A stretch of DNA of 64,000 bases from CAIWAH01 sp964602595 (GCA_964602595.1 CAZRRO010000007.1:62001-126000); one strand, 5' to 3'. Counted from the first letter of the stretch, positions 1-8,566 are shown. Program-made: numbers and translations. The notes: a model not told the origin generated them from the sequence alone.

Positions 1-14
1 CTGGAAATGCCGAA

Positions 15-729
15 GTGAGCGACAACGATCAGACCAAAGGCGTCAGCGAAGGCGCTACAACACCACCGACGCCAGTTCGAGCGGTGCGCTACGCCGGTTG
101 GGCATTTCTGACAGCTTTGCTAGCATCGGTTGCCTTCGTGGCCGCGACGATGGGGACGACGGAATTCCTGGGGCACACCGCTTATCAGCGGTTTCATCTT
201 TGGCTTGTGCCCCGGCGTAATGGTAGGTTTGGCTGCTGTAGTGGCCGTTCTTGTAACCGGAGGCATCCTGGACCTCATTCACTGTCGGGCCACAATTCGC
301 CGTAACGTGCTGCGCGGGTGTGTTGCTCTCCCGATAGTCAGCGGCCTGATACTCGCAGGCATCTTGACCCGGCCGCACGCGCGGTTGAGAAACGTCTTGC
401 ACTCCACGCCTCCTCCATCAGTCAGCGAGATCCGAGTAGCCGGGTTCAGTAGTTTCCTCGCCCGACGTTGGTATGCCCAATTCAGCATCTCCTCCAACGA
501 GCTCCAACAGCTCGTGCAAGCCAACCGACTCACGCTTTCGACCAACAACGCGGCCTTTGAGTGGCTCGCCTCAGACGGGTTGGCTGGTCCGGCAAAGGTT
601 CTTCCAACTTGGAAGCCGGCTCGCGTCTTCGAGTGGCGCACCACTAAAACCAGCACGTCGTGGTGGACGTTGCTGGCGGTTGATGTTTCAGGGACAAATG
701 CGTTCTTCCTCCGCAGCTATCAGAACTGA
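15..729 (+). CDS. hypothetical membrane protein, apparently frameshifted
   Basis: I do not recognise this gene. The frame starting with GTG at 15 encodes a hydrophilic N-terminus and one convincing membrane helix (AGWAFLTALLASVAFVAATM) but then turns into Arg/Cys-rich nonsense. The frame open from 130 to 729 continues from about position 170 with two more membrane helices (near ISGFIFGLCPG and CVALPIVSGLILAG) and a soluble C-terminal part of about 100 residues. Reading the GGGG run at 170-173 as GGG would join the two into one protein. The upstream frame is open to the window edge, so the start could lie outside. Either a real frameshift or a sequencing error; function unknown. Confidence 0.5.
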
Positions 730-778
730 CAGCCAACTTGCCCCTCGCCACTGCCGGTTCGCTGGATACCTTTCCGCC

Positions 779-1039
779 ATGATTGCGACCACTGAACTCC
801 CCAGCATCAGCCTGACGCTGGAGTCGTGGCAGGGCCAGCTTACGCCCGAAGCCGCGCGGGCCATCCTCGCCCTGCGGGCCGAACCGAGAGCGCAGGCCCG
901 TTACGATGAGCTCGCCTCGAAATGCAACGCCGGATCCCTCAACGAGGCTGAGCGTCGGGAATTGGACGCAACCGTGGAGTTCAACGACCTGGTGAGCCTT
1001 TTCAAGGCGCACGCCGCCACCGTGGTCTCGCGTGGCTGA
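779..1039 (+). CDS. small hypothetical protein upstream of HNH nuclease
   Basis: This 86-residue acidic, mostly helical protein starts at ATG 779 and ends 8 bases inside the following HNH gene, so the two are probably translationally coupled. It has no membrane segment or cysteine cluster; the middle carries an LTPEAARAILALR-like helix and an LNEAERRELDATVEF-like helix. My impression is that such small ORFs often sit in front of stand-alone HNH genes, which would fit an accessory or regulatory partner, but no function can be read from the sequence. A longer frame extends upstream to 473 but overlaps the previous gene. Confidence 0.6.
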   Translation: MIATTELPSISLTLESWQGQLTPEAARAILALRAEPRAQARYDELASKCNAGSLNEAERRELDATVEFNDLVSLFKAHAATVVSRG

Positions 1040-1439
1040 CCGGGTTCCAGACGGGCTGGCAGATCGGGTCCGCCAACGCGCCGGCAACCGCTGCGAATAC
1101 TGCCGGGCGCAACAGGCGTTTCAGTTCGTTTCGTTTCACGCCGATCATATTGTCAGCCAGTTCCACCAAGGCCTGACTTTGGAGGAGAACCTGGCTCTTG
1201 CCTGTCCCGCCTGTAACAGCCGCAAAGGAACAAATCTTGCCGGCATAGACCCGGACACCGGTGAACTCACGCCGTTGTTTCATCCGCGCAAGCAGTCTTG
1301 GACTGAACACTTCCAAGTCATTGAGGGACGGGTCGTCGGTGTCACTGCGGTCGGTAGGACCACCGTCTGGGTTTGCGACATAAATGCGCCCAAGCGGCTG
1401 GACGCCCGTCGCCGATTGATTGCCGCGGGGCTGTTCTAG
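1032..1439 (+). CDS. HNH endonuclease family protein
   Basis: This 135-residue protein starts at GTG 1032, overlapping the upstream gene. It has an HNH/McrA-like core: a CEYC zinc pair (about residues 22-25), the HADHIVSQFHQG segment supplying the catalytic His, the NLALACPACNSRKG segment supplying Asn and the second zinc pair, and then a basic C-terminus. Small HNH proteins of this kind are predicted metal-dependent DNA nucleases; the biological role here (defence, mobility or repair) is not shown by the context. No methyltransferase or integrase is nearby. Confidence 0.85.
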   Translation: MADRVPDGLADRVRQRAGNRCEYCRAQQAFQFVSFHADHIVSQFHQGLTLEENLALACPACNSRKGTNLAGIDPDTGELTPLFHPRKQSWTEHFQVIEGRVVGVTAVGRTTVWVCDINAPKRLDARRRLIAAGLF

Positions 1440-1662
1440 CCTGGAGGATCCGGCCGGTTCAGCGGTTCAGGGAAACGTTGGAACCCAACCAATGGATGCC
1501 ATGGCCGTTGCCTGAACTGGCGAGCGGAGTGTTCGGAGAAATCCACAGGTGTAGGCGGCGAGATAAAGGGTCACGCTTGTCACAGGCAGATGGAACCACC
1601 CCCACGGCGGCGTTTGTCCGCTCAAGTGATGGAACAAGGTTGAGCGATCCTTGGAGCGGCGC

Positions 1663-2142
1663 TCACTCCTCCCCTTCGAAGTAATCCAGTGGCTCGGAGC
1701 GTAGGAGTCGGCGTTCCGGGGAGCGGACCATCCATTTGCCGCTGTCGGGGTAGTGGCAGCTTTCGCCGATGGGGTTGTCGGCGACGATGTAGAGCACGAG
1801 ATCTTCCGCGGGATCGCTCAGGAGTTGGTGCGGTTGGCCGGGCTCGAACAGGAACGCGTCGCCCGGTTCGATGGGCGTGAAGCCGTCTTCGTGACGGACT
1901 TGGCCGCGGCCGCTCAGCACGTGGTAGAATTCCCATTGGGCGCTGTGGGAATGATACGGGCACATCGCCTTGCCGGCCGGGATGCGGCAGATCTCGACGT
2001 CAAACGGATGGCGTTTGCGCAGGTCCGTCGAGCCGTCTTCGCGGCCGAGCGCCTCGGAGATTTCACGGTCGCAGCTCGCGTATTTGCCCTTGGGCGAGGC
2101 GTAGCTGGATTCGGCCAGGTCGCGGGTGTTGATCTTTTTCAT
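1663..2142 (-). CDS. cupin domain-containing protein
   Basis: This 159-residue single-domain cupin has both conserved motifs: the first around H64, H66 and E71 (PYHSHSAQWEFYH) and the second around H105 (PGDAFLFEPGQPHQ), which together form a metal site in a beta-barrel. The substrate is unknown; the resemblance is to small sugar- or metabolite-binding cupins. It is the last gene of a minus-strand group led by the WYL regulator, 63 bases after the slyX stop. The 220 bases downstream (1440-1662) hold nothing I can assign. Confidence 0.85.
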   Translation of the reverse strand: MKKINTRDLAESSYASPKGKYASCDREISEALGREDGSTDLRKRHPFDVEICRIPAGKAMCPYHSHSAQWEFYHVLSGRGQVRHEDGFTPIEPGDAFLFEPGQPHQLLSDPAEDLVLYIVADNPIGESCHYPDSGKWMVRSPERRLLRSEPLDYFEGEE

Positions 2143-2205
2143 GCGGCGCGGGAGGAGGAGATTCCGGACGAAGGAAGCAGCGGCGACAGTGGGTCGAAGG
2201 AAGAC

Positions 2206-2424
2206 TCAGGGCATCCAGTGGGGCGGCTTTTGCTGGGTGTTCCGGGCGCGATCCAGCTCCTGGGATTCCAGCGTCTCGCCAAGCTGTTCGAGGCGTTTTT
2301 GCATCCGTCCGAGCAGGCGCCCCTGCTCGATGACGACGGCGTTGAGTTCATCGCCCTGCTTTTCGGCATGGGCGAGCGCGGCTTCGAGGCGCGCGAGGCG
2401 TTGTTCGAATTGTTCGGCGTTCAA
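2206..2424 (-). CDS. slyX: SlyX family protein
   Basis: This 72-residue protein is essentially one coiled coil (heptads from about residue 3 to 54), ending in the KPPHWMP tail that marks the SlyX family (usual ending KPPHY or similar). The molecular function of SlyX is unknown. The start is taken as TTG at 2424 because it overlaps the upstream TGA stop as TTGA, the TTG version of the usual ATGA coupling, and gives the normal family length; no ATG lies in a suitable place. It is third in the WYL-regulator operon. Confidence 0.75.
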   Translation of the reverse strand: MNAEQFEQRLARLEAALAHAEKQGDELNAVVIEQGRLLGRMQKRLEQLGETLESQELDRARNTQQKPPHWMP

Positions 2425-2669
2425 AGTTCGTCCTCCCGTTCGGCGAAGAAAAGTTGGTAGGCGCGGTTGTAGTGATCGTCGGCGACGAAGACATGCATCT
2501 CCCGGCTGAGGTCGTCGGGATCGGCGCCAACCTCGGCGTCGGCGGTGGACGCGGAGACACCGTGCTGTCCGAGCCATTCGAGCAGCAGCTCGGTCTTGAT
2601 GATCGGGCCGGTGAAGAAGTGTCGCTGGCCGGCGGGCGGTGCGGGCGGTTGTGGCGTGGGGAGGCTCAT
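2421..2669 (-). CDS. DUF2007-like putative signal-transducing protein
   Basis: This 82-residue protein has a Pro-rich N-terminus, then a pattern like the DUF2007 family: FTGPIIKTELLLEWLGQHGV (an access-to-new-ligand helix after a short strand) and a C-terminal VFVADDHYNRAYQLF, matching the family's V-x-D-E-D-Y-E-R-A-R-x-L ending. DUF2007 proteins are small alpha/beta proteins suspected of ligand sensing; none of this is proven. Its ATG overlaps the stop of the WYL regulator (ATGA), and its own stop overlaps the slyX TTG, so the three are coupled. Confidence 0.65.
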   Translation of the reverse strand: MSLPTPQPPAPPAGQRHFFTGPIIKTELLLEWLGQHGVSASTADAEVGADPDDLSREMHVFVADDHYNRAYQLFFAEREDEL

Positions 2670-3658
2670 GCCGACTGGGTTGCCAGAATGGCCTTGGCCG
2701 CCTCGGCCACGCCGGCGGCGAGTTCGGGCGGGGCGATGACCTTGGCGGCGCCGCCCCAGCCGAGCACCCAGCGCTGGATTTCAACCAGGCTGCCGAGCTT
2801 GAGGCGCAGTTCCACGCCGCCGCCGGGCAGTTCCTTGAGCTGCTGTGAGGGGTGCCAGCGCTTCTCCCGGATGTAGTCGGCGACCCGCTCATCGAAATGC
2901 ACGGTTACGGCGTAGTCTCCGTCCTTGGAGAAGATGCCGAAGCTGTCGCGCAACCTGCGTTCGAGGGCGAACTTCTCGGGCTTGGGAAAGGTCTTGCCGG
3001 TCTTGGTGTGTTCCGCGATGCGGGTTGGCACGAACGTGCGGATGTCCTGCCGCAGGTGGTCGAAGGCGAAGAGATACCAGTCGCCGTTCACGTTCGCGAG
3101 GTGGTAGGGGTCGATCACCCGTTCCTCGGGCTGTTTTGCGCCGGGCTTGCGGTAGGTGATGCGGAGCTGCTGGCGCTTCTGCATCGCCTGCGCAAGCGCT
3201 TCCATCACGGGCACGTTCACGACCGGCTCGGCGGTGGTGCGAAAGGAAACGGTCTGCTCCCACTCGGCGAGGTTCAGCGAGACGGTGCCGGGCAGGGAGC
3301 GTTCGAGCTTCTTGAGCGCGCCGACGAGGCGTTTCTCGTAGGGCGTGCCGCGATATTGCTGAAGCGCCTTTTCCGCGACGAGTAGCGCGAAAAGTTCGCC
3401 CTCGGTGATCGTCAGCGTCGGGAAGGCGTCCACCTCTTCGGTGTAGTGGTAACCGTTGCGCTGGGCGTCCCACTCCAGGGGCAGGTTCAGCCGGTCGCGC
3501 ATGAACTCAAGGTCGCGCTGGATGGTCTTGGTGCTGACCTCGATGGTGCGGGCGAGGGTGGAGCAATTCGGGAACTTGCCGGCCGCCAGCTCACCGTGGA
3601 TGCGCATCATCCGGTCGATGGGCGGACGCGTCTGGGGCAGGTCGTGCGCGGTGCTCAT
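2666..3658 (-). CDS. WYL domain-containing transcriptional regulator
   Basis: This 330-residue regulator has an N-terminal winged helix-turn-helix (about residues 13-70; the recognition part is VSTKTIQRDL), a linker and a WYL domain whose namesake residues sit in NGDWYLFAF (about 191-199), followed by a WCX-type C-terminal extension. WYL regulators bind nucleic-acid-like or nucleotide ligands and are common regulators of stress and defence genes. It is first in a four-gene minus-strand operon with the DUF2007-like gene, slyX and the cupin; no defence genes are present, so a local metabolic role is more likely. Confidence 0.92.
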   Translation of the reverse strand: MSTAHDLPQTRPPIDRMMRIHGELAAGKFPNCSTLARTIEVSTKTIQRDLEFMRDRLNLPLEWDAQRNGYHYTEEVDAFPTLTITEGELFALLVAEKALQQYRGTPYEKRLVGALKKLERSLPGTVSLNLAEWEQTVSFRTTAEPVVNVPVMEALAQAMQKRQQLRITYRKPGAKQPEERVIDPYHLANVNGDWYLFAFDHLRQDIRTFVPTRIAEHTKTGKTFPKPEKFALERRLRDSFGIFSKDGDYAVTVHFDERVADYIREKRWHPSQQLKELPGGGVELRLKLGSLVEIQRWVLGWGGAAKVIAPPELAAGVAEAAKAILATQSA

Positions 3659-3801
3659 GTTGGCCGTGAGGTTCGGTGTGGGGCAGGGAAGTGCAAGCGC
3701 CGGGAACGCCCCGGCTTGGGGCTTCGGAGTCGGTGGTCCGGGTGGGTGCGGGTCATTTCTCCGATTGCAGGCGGATCCCGGCTACGCAAGCTCGGCGGCG
3801 A

Positions 3802-4566
3802 ATGAAATCCCCGTTGGTTCTCGCCGGGCTGCTGGCTCTATTCGCCGGTTGCGCCACCCGTCCCTCCGTCACGATCACGCCCGAACCTGGAGCGGCCGGC
3901 ACGCAGGTTGAAACAGCCTTCACCCAGGTCGTCACCAAGACGAACCAGTTCCGGTTCCTGCTGGCGTTGCCGAAGGATTACTCGGCCGCGGGCGGCAAAA
4001 AGTGGCCGCTCGTGCTCTTCCTGCACGGCGCCGGCGAACGCGGCACCGACGTCCAGAAAGTCGCTGTCCACGGTCCGCCCAAGCTGGTGAAGCAGGGGCG
4101 GGATTTTCCGTTCATCCTCGCGTCGCCGCAGTGCCCGGAGGGGCAGGTGTGGGATACGGACGCGCTGATGGGTTTGGTGGACACGCTTCAGGTGCAACTC
4201 CCGGTGGACGCCAAGCGCACTTACGTCACTGGCCTGAGTATGGGTGGCTACGGCACCTGGGCCTTGGCCTCGAAGTATCCTGACCGCTTTGCCGCGGTCG
4301 CGCCCGTGTGCGGCGGCGGCGAACGCATCCGCGCCCTGCTGCCCAGCCAACGCGAGGCGTTGAAGACGCTCGGCGTGTGGGCGTTCCACGGCGGCAAGGA
4401 CAACGTCGTGGCGCCCTCCGAGAGCGAACGCATGGTGGACGCCTTCAAGAAGGCCGGCGTGACCGACGTTCAGCTCACGGTTTATCCCGAGGACGGCCAT
4501 GATTCGTGGACCCACGCCTACGCCGAGCCGACGTTCTATGACTGGCTGCTTAAGCACAGCCGGTGA
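3802..4566 (+). CDS. lipoprotein alpha/beta hydrolase (esterase-like)
   Basis: This 254-residue protein starts at ATG 3802, chosen because it gives a lipoprotein signal peptide with lipobox LFAGC (Cys17). The rest is an alpha/beta hydrolase fold: oxyanion-region LFLHGAGERG (about 72-81), nucleophile elbow GLSMGG (Ser146), acid in FHGGKDNVV, and catalytic His in YPEDGHDSW. It resembles the predicted-peptidase/polyhydroxybutyrate-depolymerase-like esterases that bacteria export to act on esterified polysaccharides. Substrate unknown. It is monocistronic and oriented toward rplM. Confidence 0.88.
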   Translation: MKSPLVLAGLLALFAGCATRPSVTITPEPGAAGTQVETAFTQVVTKTNQFRFLLALPKDYSAAGGKKWPLVLFLHGAGERGTDVQKVAVHGPPKLVKQGRDFPFILASPQCPEGQVWDTDALMGLVDTLQVQLPVDAKRTYVTGLSMGGYGTWALASKYPDRFAAVAPVCGGGERIRALLPSQREALKTLGVWAFHGGKDNVVAPSESERMVDAFKKAGVTDVQLTVYPEDGHDSWTHAYAEPTFYDWLLKHSR

Positions 4567-4654
4567 CCTCCCAGAACGGCAGTTGGCAACTCGCCGGGAG
4601 GTTCCGCGGGCATCGTGCGAGACCCGCCTTGCCATTATCTTTCCGAAAAACTCT

Positions 4655-4682
4655 TTGACCCATGCCGTGCTTTTGCTACCAA
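4655..4682 (+). promoter_or_regulatory. possible sigma-70 promoter for rplM-rpsI
   Basis: TTGACC at 4655-4660 and TACCAA at 4677-4682 are separated by 16 bases and lie 27 bases before the rplM start. The -35 box is good, the -10 box mediocre, so this is tentative. Confidence 0.35.
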
Positions 4683-4708
4683 TCGCCCTCCTTTTTGTTT
4701 GGGCCAAA

Positions 4709-5149
4709 ATGAACAAGCGGACCTTTATTCCGAAAATTGACGTGCAGAGACGCCAGTGGCGCGTGGTGGACGCGAACGGTGTCGTGCTCGGTCGTCTCGC
4801 CGTCCAGATCGCTGATGCCTTGCGTGGCAAGGACAAGCCGACCTTTTCCCCCCACATGGATGGCGGCGACTTCGTTGTCGTCGTCAATGCCGAGAAAGTC
4901 GTGCTGACCGGCAAGAAGGAGGATCAGAAGCAGTTCATGACCTACTCTGGCTGGAAGGGTGGCGAGAAGTTCCGCACCGTGGCCCAAGTTCGCGCCGCTC
5001 ATCCCGAGCGTTTGGTCATGCATGCCGTCAAGGGCATGTTGCCCAAGAACCGCTTGGCCGACCGTCTGTTGACGAAGCTCAAGGTCTACGCCGGACCGAC
5101 CCACCCGCACACCGCGCAGGAACCGGCCACCATGGCCTACGCTGGCTGA
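4709..5149 (+). CDS. rplM: 50S ribosomal protein L13
   Basis: This 146-residue protein has the full L13 signature: WRVVDANGVVLGRLA near the N-terminus, DFVVVVNAEKVVLTG, the AHPERLVMHAVKGMLPKN segment and the LKVYAGPTHPHTAQ ending. L13 is a primary assembly protein of the large ribosomal subunit. A longer open frame begins at 4499 but overlaps the hydrolase; ATG 4709 gives the standard length. It is followed after 25 bases by rpsI, the conserved bacterial pair. Confidence 0.97.
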   Translation: MNKRTFIPKIDVQRRQWRVVDANGVVLGRLAVQIADALRGKDKPTFSPHMDGGDFVVVVNAEKVVLTGKKEDQKQFMTYSGWKGGEKFRTVAQVRAAHPERLVMHAVKGMLPKNRLADRLLTKLKVYAGPTHPHTAQEPATMAYAG

Positions 5150-5174
5150 ATCCGTTAACCCGTTTTGTCATAAC

Positions 5175-5570
5175 ATGTCGACTTCAGTCCTATTCTACGG
5201 CACCGGCCGTCGTAAAACGAGCGTGGCCCGGGTTTGGATCACTCCCGGCACCGGCACCATCACCGTCAACAAGCGCGCGGTGGAAAACTATTTCCCGGTC
5301 GAAACCCAGCGGATGCTGCTCCAGCAGCCGTTTGGAGCGACCTCGACCGCCGGCAAGTATGATGTTCGCATCAACGTCAGCGGTGGTGGCCCGAGCGGCC
5401 AAGCCGGCGCCTGCCGCCACGGCATCGCCCGGGCTCTGCTCGCCAGCGACGCGACGTTCCGTCCGTTGTTGAAGGTGGACAAGTTGCTGACCCGCGATTC
5501 CCGCATGAAGGAACGCAAGAAGTATGGTCAGCCCGGCGCGCGCAAACGCTTCCAGTTCAGCAAGCGTTGA
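5175..5570 (+). CDS. rpsI: 30S ribosomal protein S9
   Basis: This 131-residue protein shows the S9 pattern: GTGRRKTSVARVW at the N-terminus, the glycine-rich VSGGGPSGQAGACRHGIARAL segment in the middle, and the basic C-terminal tail ending KRFQFSKR, which reaches into the ribosomal P site. It is the second gene of the rplM-rpsI operon and is followed at once by a strong terminator. Confidence 0.97.
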   Translation: MSTSVLFYGTGRRKTSVARVWITPGTGTITVNKRAVENYFPVETQRMLLQQPFGATSTAGKYDVRINVSGGGPSGQAGACRHGIARALLASDATFRPLLKVDKLLTRDSRMKERKKYGQPGARKRFQFSKR

Positions 5571-5590
5571 TCCCCGCAGATTTCTCCCGA

Positions 5591-5618
5591 CCCCGCTGGA
5601 CCGTCCGGCGGGGTTTTT
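5591..5618 (+). terminator. rho-independent terminator after rpsI
   Basis: CCCCGCTGGA pairs with TCCGGCGGGG (10 pairs, one of them G-T) around a CCG loop, followed directly by TTTTTT. It lies 20 bases after the rpsI stop. Confidence 0.9.
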
Positions 5619-5648
5619 TGTTGGGCTGCATCCTGACCTGAGCTTGGC

Positions 5649-6269
5649 ATGTATGTTCCGGAACATTTTGCGGTGACCGACCCCGGACTGTTGGCCGAGG
5701 CGATGCGGGAATTCCCGTTTGCGATCATCGTTACCGGCGGAACCGAACCGATAGCATCCCACGTCCCGCTGGTATTTGAGCCGGCGCATCCCCCGCTTGG
5801 AAAGCTGACGGGCCACTTGGCGCGGGCAAATCCGCAGTGGCGGCAGTGGTCCGATGCCACGCAGGCCTTGGTTATTTTCCGGGGGCCGCATGCCTACGTT
5901 TCTTCGGAGTGGTATGTGAACCAACCCGCAGTCCCGACCTGGAACTATGTGGCGGTTCATGCCTACGGCCCGATAACTTTGGTCAACGACGGCCCCCGGC
6001 TTGACGCCCTGATGGAGGAACTGACGTCACGTTTCGAGGCGGGCGCGGGCCCAGGCCTTTCGGACGCGGAGAAATCCTACCGGCAGCGCATGCTTGGCGG
6101 GATCATTGGCTTCGAGATCGAGATCACGCGTTTGGAAGGGAAGTTCAAGCTCAGCCAAAACCGCCCACCGGAAGATGTGGCGGGCGTCATCGCCGCCCTG
6201 GAAAATTCGGCGGAACCAGGGGACCGGCAAACTGCCGAGTGGATGCGGCGGTTTGCTTGGCCACGATAA
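5649..6269 (+). CDS. FMN-binding negative transcriptional regulator, PaiB family
   Basis: This 206-residue protein has the PaiB layout: the start MYVPEHF, an FMN-binding split-barrel with SHVPLVFE and GHLARANPQW, the HAYVSSEWY segment and PTWNYVAVHAYG, and the C-terminal SYRQRMLGGIIGFEIEITRL helix region. PaiB of Bacillus represses sporulation and protease genes; in other bacteria the role is unclear, and flavin or pyridoxine-phosphate-oxidase-like chemistry is possible. It stands alone between the ribosomal terminator and argC. Confidence 0.92.
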   Translation: MYVPEHFAVTDPGLLAEAMREFPFAIIVTGGTEPIASHVPLVFEPAHPPLGKLTGHLARANPQWRQWSDATQALVIFRGPHAYVSSEWYVNQPAVPTWNYVAVHAYGPITLVNDGPRLDALMEELTSRFEAGAGPGLSDAEKSYRQRMLGGIIGFEIEITRLEGKFKLSQNRPPEDVAGVIAALENSAEPGDRQTAEWMRRFAWPR

Positions 6270-6316
6270 CGCCTTTGCCAGCCTTGTTTCCGCCTCAACA
6301 CTGACTCACGCTTTTC

Positions 6317-7390
6317 ATGAACTCGTTTTCCTCCCCCGTGCGCGTCGCCATCGTGGGCGCTTCCGGATACTCCGGCGAAGAGCTGGTCCGGCTGCTGCTG
6401 AATCATCCCTCGGTCAACTTGGTCGCCGTTACTTCGCGGCAGAACGCCGGGCAGAGTGTCGCCCAGGTTTTCCCGAAGTTTGCCAGCCATCCCAAATCGA
6501 AGGAGCTGTTCTTCAGTGAACCGAACGCCGAGGTGCTCGCCAAGGTCGCCGACATCGTCTTCCTCGCGCTGCCGCACGGTGTGGCCGCCGAGTTTGCGGT
6601 TCCTTTGCAGGCTGCCGGAGTGGTGGTCATTGACCTCAGCGCGGATTTCCGGCTGCGCAGCGCGGAGGTTTACCGCGACTTCTACGCGCATGAACATCCG
6701 GCACCGGCGTTGCTCGCCGAGGCCGTCTACGGATTGCCCGAGGTCTATCGGGACCGGATCCGGACCTCGCGGCTGATCGCGTCGCCAGGGTGCTATCCGA
6801 CAAGCATTCTGCTGCCCACGTTGCCGCTGCTGAAGGCGGGACTGATCCGCCCGGGCGGTATCATCGCGAATTCCATGAGCGGCGTCAGCGGGGCCGGCCG
6901 CAAGGCGGACCTCGACTACCTGTTCTGCGAATGCAACGAGAGCGTCCGCGCCTACGGGGTGCCCAAGCACCGGCATCTCTCGGAGATTGAGCAGGAGCTG
7001 AGTTTGGCCGCCAAGGAACCGGTGACGATCCAGTTCACCCCCCATCTGATTCCGGTGAATCGCGGCATCCACACGACCCTGTATCTGGCCCCCACCCGAA
7101 ACTTTTCCGGTGGCGACGAGGCGGCCGAGCTCGGCCGGGAAATCGAGGAATGCTATCGGGCTGCATACGCCACTGAACCTTTTGTGCGGGTGCTGAGCGG
7201 CAAGGCCCTGCCCGACACCAAGAACGTCGTTGGCACCAACACCCTCGAACTCGCGTGGCGTCTGGATCCCCGGACCGGCCGACTGGTGGTCATGAGCGCC
7301 GAAGACAACATCGTGAAAGGCGCCAGCGGCCAGGCAGTGCAGAGCATGAACATCGTGTGCGGCTTCCCGGAGACGACCGGCTTGGTCTGA
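6317..7390 (+). CDS. argC: N-acetyl-gamma-glutamyl-phosphate reductase
   Basis: This 357-residue enzyme reduces N-acetylglutamyl phosphate with NADPH in arginine biosynthesis. Visible features are the N-terminal Rossmann motif VAIVGASGYSGEELVRLL, the HGVAAEFA region, the catalytic cysteine in SPGCYPTSILLPTLPLL, and VPKHRHLSEIEQEL with the proton-relay His. It is type 1 by length. No other arg gene is nearby. The next gene starts 15 bases later. Confidence 0.96.
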   Translation: MNSFSSPVRVAIVGASGYSGEELVRLLLNHPSVNLVAVTSRQNAGQSVAQVFPKFASHPKSKELFFSEPNAEVLAKVADIVFLALPHGVAAEFAVPLQAAGVVVIDLSADFRLRSAEVYRDFYAHEHPAPALLAEAVYGLPEVYRDRIRTSRLIASPGCYPTSILLPTLPLLKAGLIRPGGIIANSMSGVSGAGRKADLDYLFCECNESVRAYGVPKHRHLSEIEQELSLAAKEPVTIQFTPHLIPVNRGIHTTLYLAPTRNFSGGDEAAELGREIEECYRAAYATEPFVRVLSGKALPDTKNVVGTNTLELAWRLDPRTGRLVVMSAEDNIVKGASGQAVQSMNIVCGFPETTGLV

Positions 7391-7405
7391 GCGGTATCGC
7401 CGGCC

Positions 7406-8206
7406 ATGCATTCGTCACTGCAGCGTCTGCTTTGGTTGGCCAAGGTTGGCTGGCTATTCGGAACGCTGCTCCTGCCGGTTTCCCCGGCGGCGGAGCCGGG
7501 CGTCGGGTTGGTGCCGTTTGTTCGGGGCGAGACCAACGGAATTCCTTTCGTGCCTCGGAAAAGCCCGGACCAGCCCGCGGTCTTTTCGGCGGTGGTGGAC
7601 CGAGAATGGCATCCGGGTTTGTTGCCGGTCTTTGCCGTCGAGAAATCCGGAAGTTGGGAACTCCGTCGTCGCCCGGGGGGGCAGGAGAATTTCTCGGAAC
7701 CCATTTTCTTCGGGCTGCCAACGGAGCACGAACCGGAAGCGGCAGCGGTTTCCGGCCGCTGGGAGGTTTCCGCGACCCGGGCGGATGGATCGGTCCTGCG
7801 CCTCGCGCTGGAATTGGCCGCGGAGGGTGAGGCGGTTTCCGGCCGCTTCGACCAGAACACGGACTATCGCTTCGCCCAGGTGACGGGCGGCAGCGTGCGC
7901 ACCAATCGGCTCGAGCTGGCCGTGAAATACATCAACGATGATTACCAATTGATTGCCCAGCGGCGCGGTGACCGTTGGTCCGGCCGCTGGCAAAGAGCCG
8001 ACGATTCCGAAGGCGGAACGTTGGAGCTGTTCCGGGGATTGCCGCCCGCCGCGTTGCCGACCCAAGGCCGGCTGGTTGCCCTGCATGAATATCGCCGCCC
8101 GGGCTCCGGTGCGCGGCTTTACCTGCTGGCGGGCGAACCGGTGCCGGCCGGTTGGATTGCGGAACCACGCCCCTTGGTGCGGGTTTGGCGGGCGTCGGCG
8201 CGGTGA
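7406..8206 (+). CDS. secreted protein of unknown function
   Basis: This 266-residue protein begins with a signal peptide (hydrophobic stretch LLWLAKVGWLFGTLLLPVSPAAE). The middle (about residues 110-215) is a beta-rich section with GRWEVSA, GRFDQNTDYRFAQVTGG and RLELAVKYINDDYQL repeats that look like a lipocalin- or barrel-like fold; I know of no named family for it. It lies 15 bases after argC and may be co-transcribed, which is probably accidental functionally. Confidence 0.75.
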   Translation: MHSSLQRLLWLAKVGWLFGTLLLPVSPAAEPGVGLVPFVRGETNGIPFVPRKSPDQPAVFSAVVDREWHPGLLPVFAVEKSGSWELRRRPGGQENFSEPIFFGLPTEHEPEAAAVSGRWEVSATRADGSVLRLALELAAEGEAVSGRFDQNTDYRFAQVTGGSVRTNRLELAVKYINDDYQLIAQRRGDRWSGRWQRADDSEGGTLELFRGLPPAALPTQGRLVALHEYRRPGSGARLYLLAGEPVPAGWIAEPRPLVRVWRASAR

Positions 8207-8332
8207 TCCAGGAATGAGCCAATTCGTCGGTTGCCGCGGCCAGGCAGGCGGCCTCCGCAAAAAGAGACATGAACTGCGATGTTCCCTCGCCTAGCCTCCG
8301 CTGGCGGAACGGAATCCGCGAACATCCGGAAC

Positions 8333-8563
8333 ATGAGTGATCCAGCCACCCTGATTGTGAAGTGTCCCCGCTGCCGGGAACGCGGAGCCTGGCTTGCCCG
8401 CGAGTGGGGACCATTTTGCAGCGAGCGTTGCCGGCTGATTGACCTCGGCCAGTGGTTCGGGGAGGAGCACAAGATCAGCCGCGTGCTGCGGCCGGGCGAT
8501 TTTGAAGGGTTCGACGAATTGGAAGCCGGGCCGCACCTCGACCGCCCCGAAACCCAAGGCTGA
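8333..8563 (+). CDS. yacG: DNA gyrase inhibitor YacG (zinc protein)
   Basis: This 76-residue protein has the YacG zinc site: KCPRC near the N-terminus and FCSERCRLIDLGQW after it, then an acidic tail. YacG of E. coli binds GyrB and blocks DNA binding by gyrase. The ATG at 8333 gives the usual size; a longer frame opens at 8279. The stop lies three bases before the flavoprotein start, so the two are co-transcribed. Confidence 0.88.
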   Translation: MSDPATLIVKCPRCRERGAWLAREWGPFCSERCRLIDLGQWFGEEHKISRVLRPGDFEGFDELEAGPHLDRPETQG

Positions 8564-8566
8564 CGG

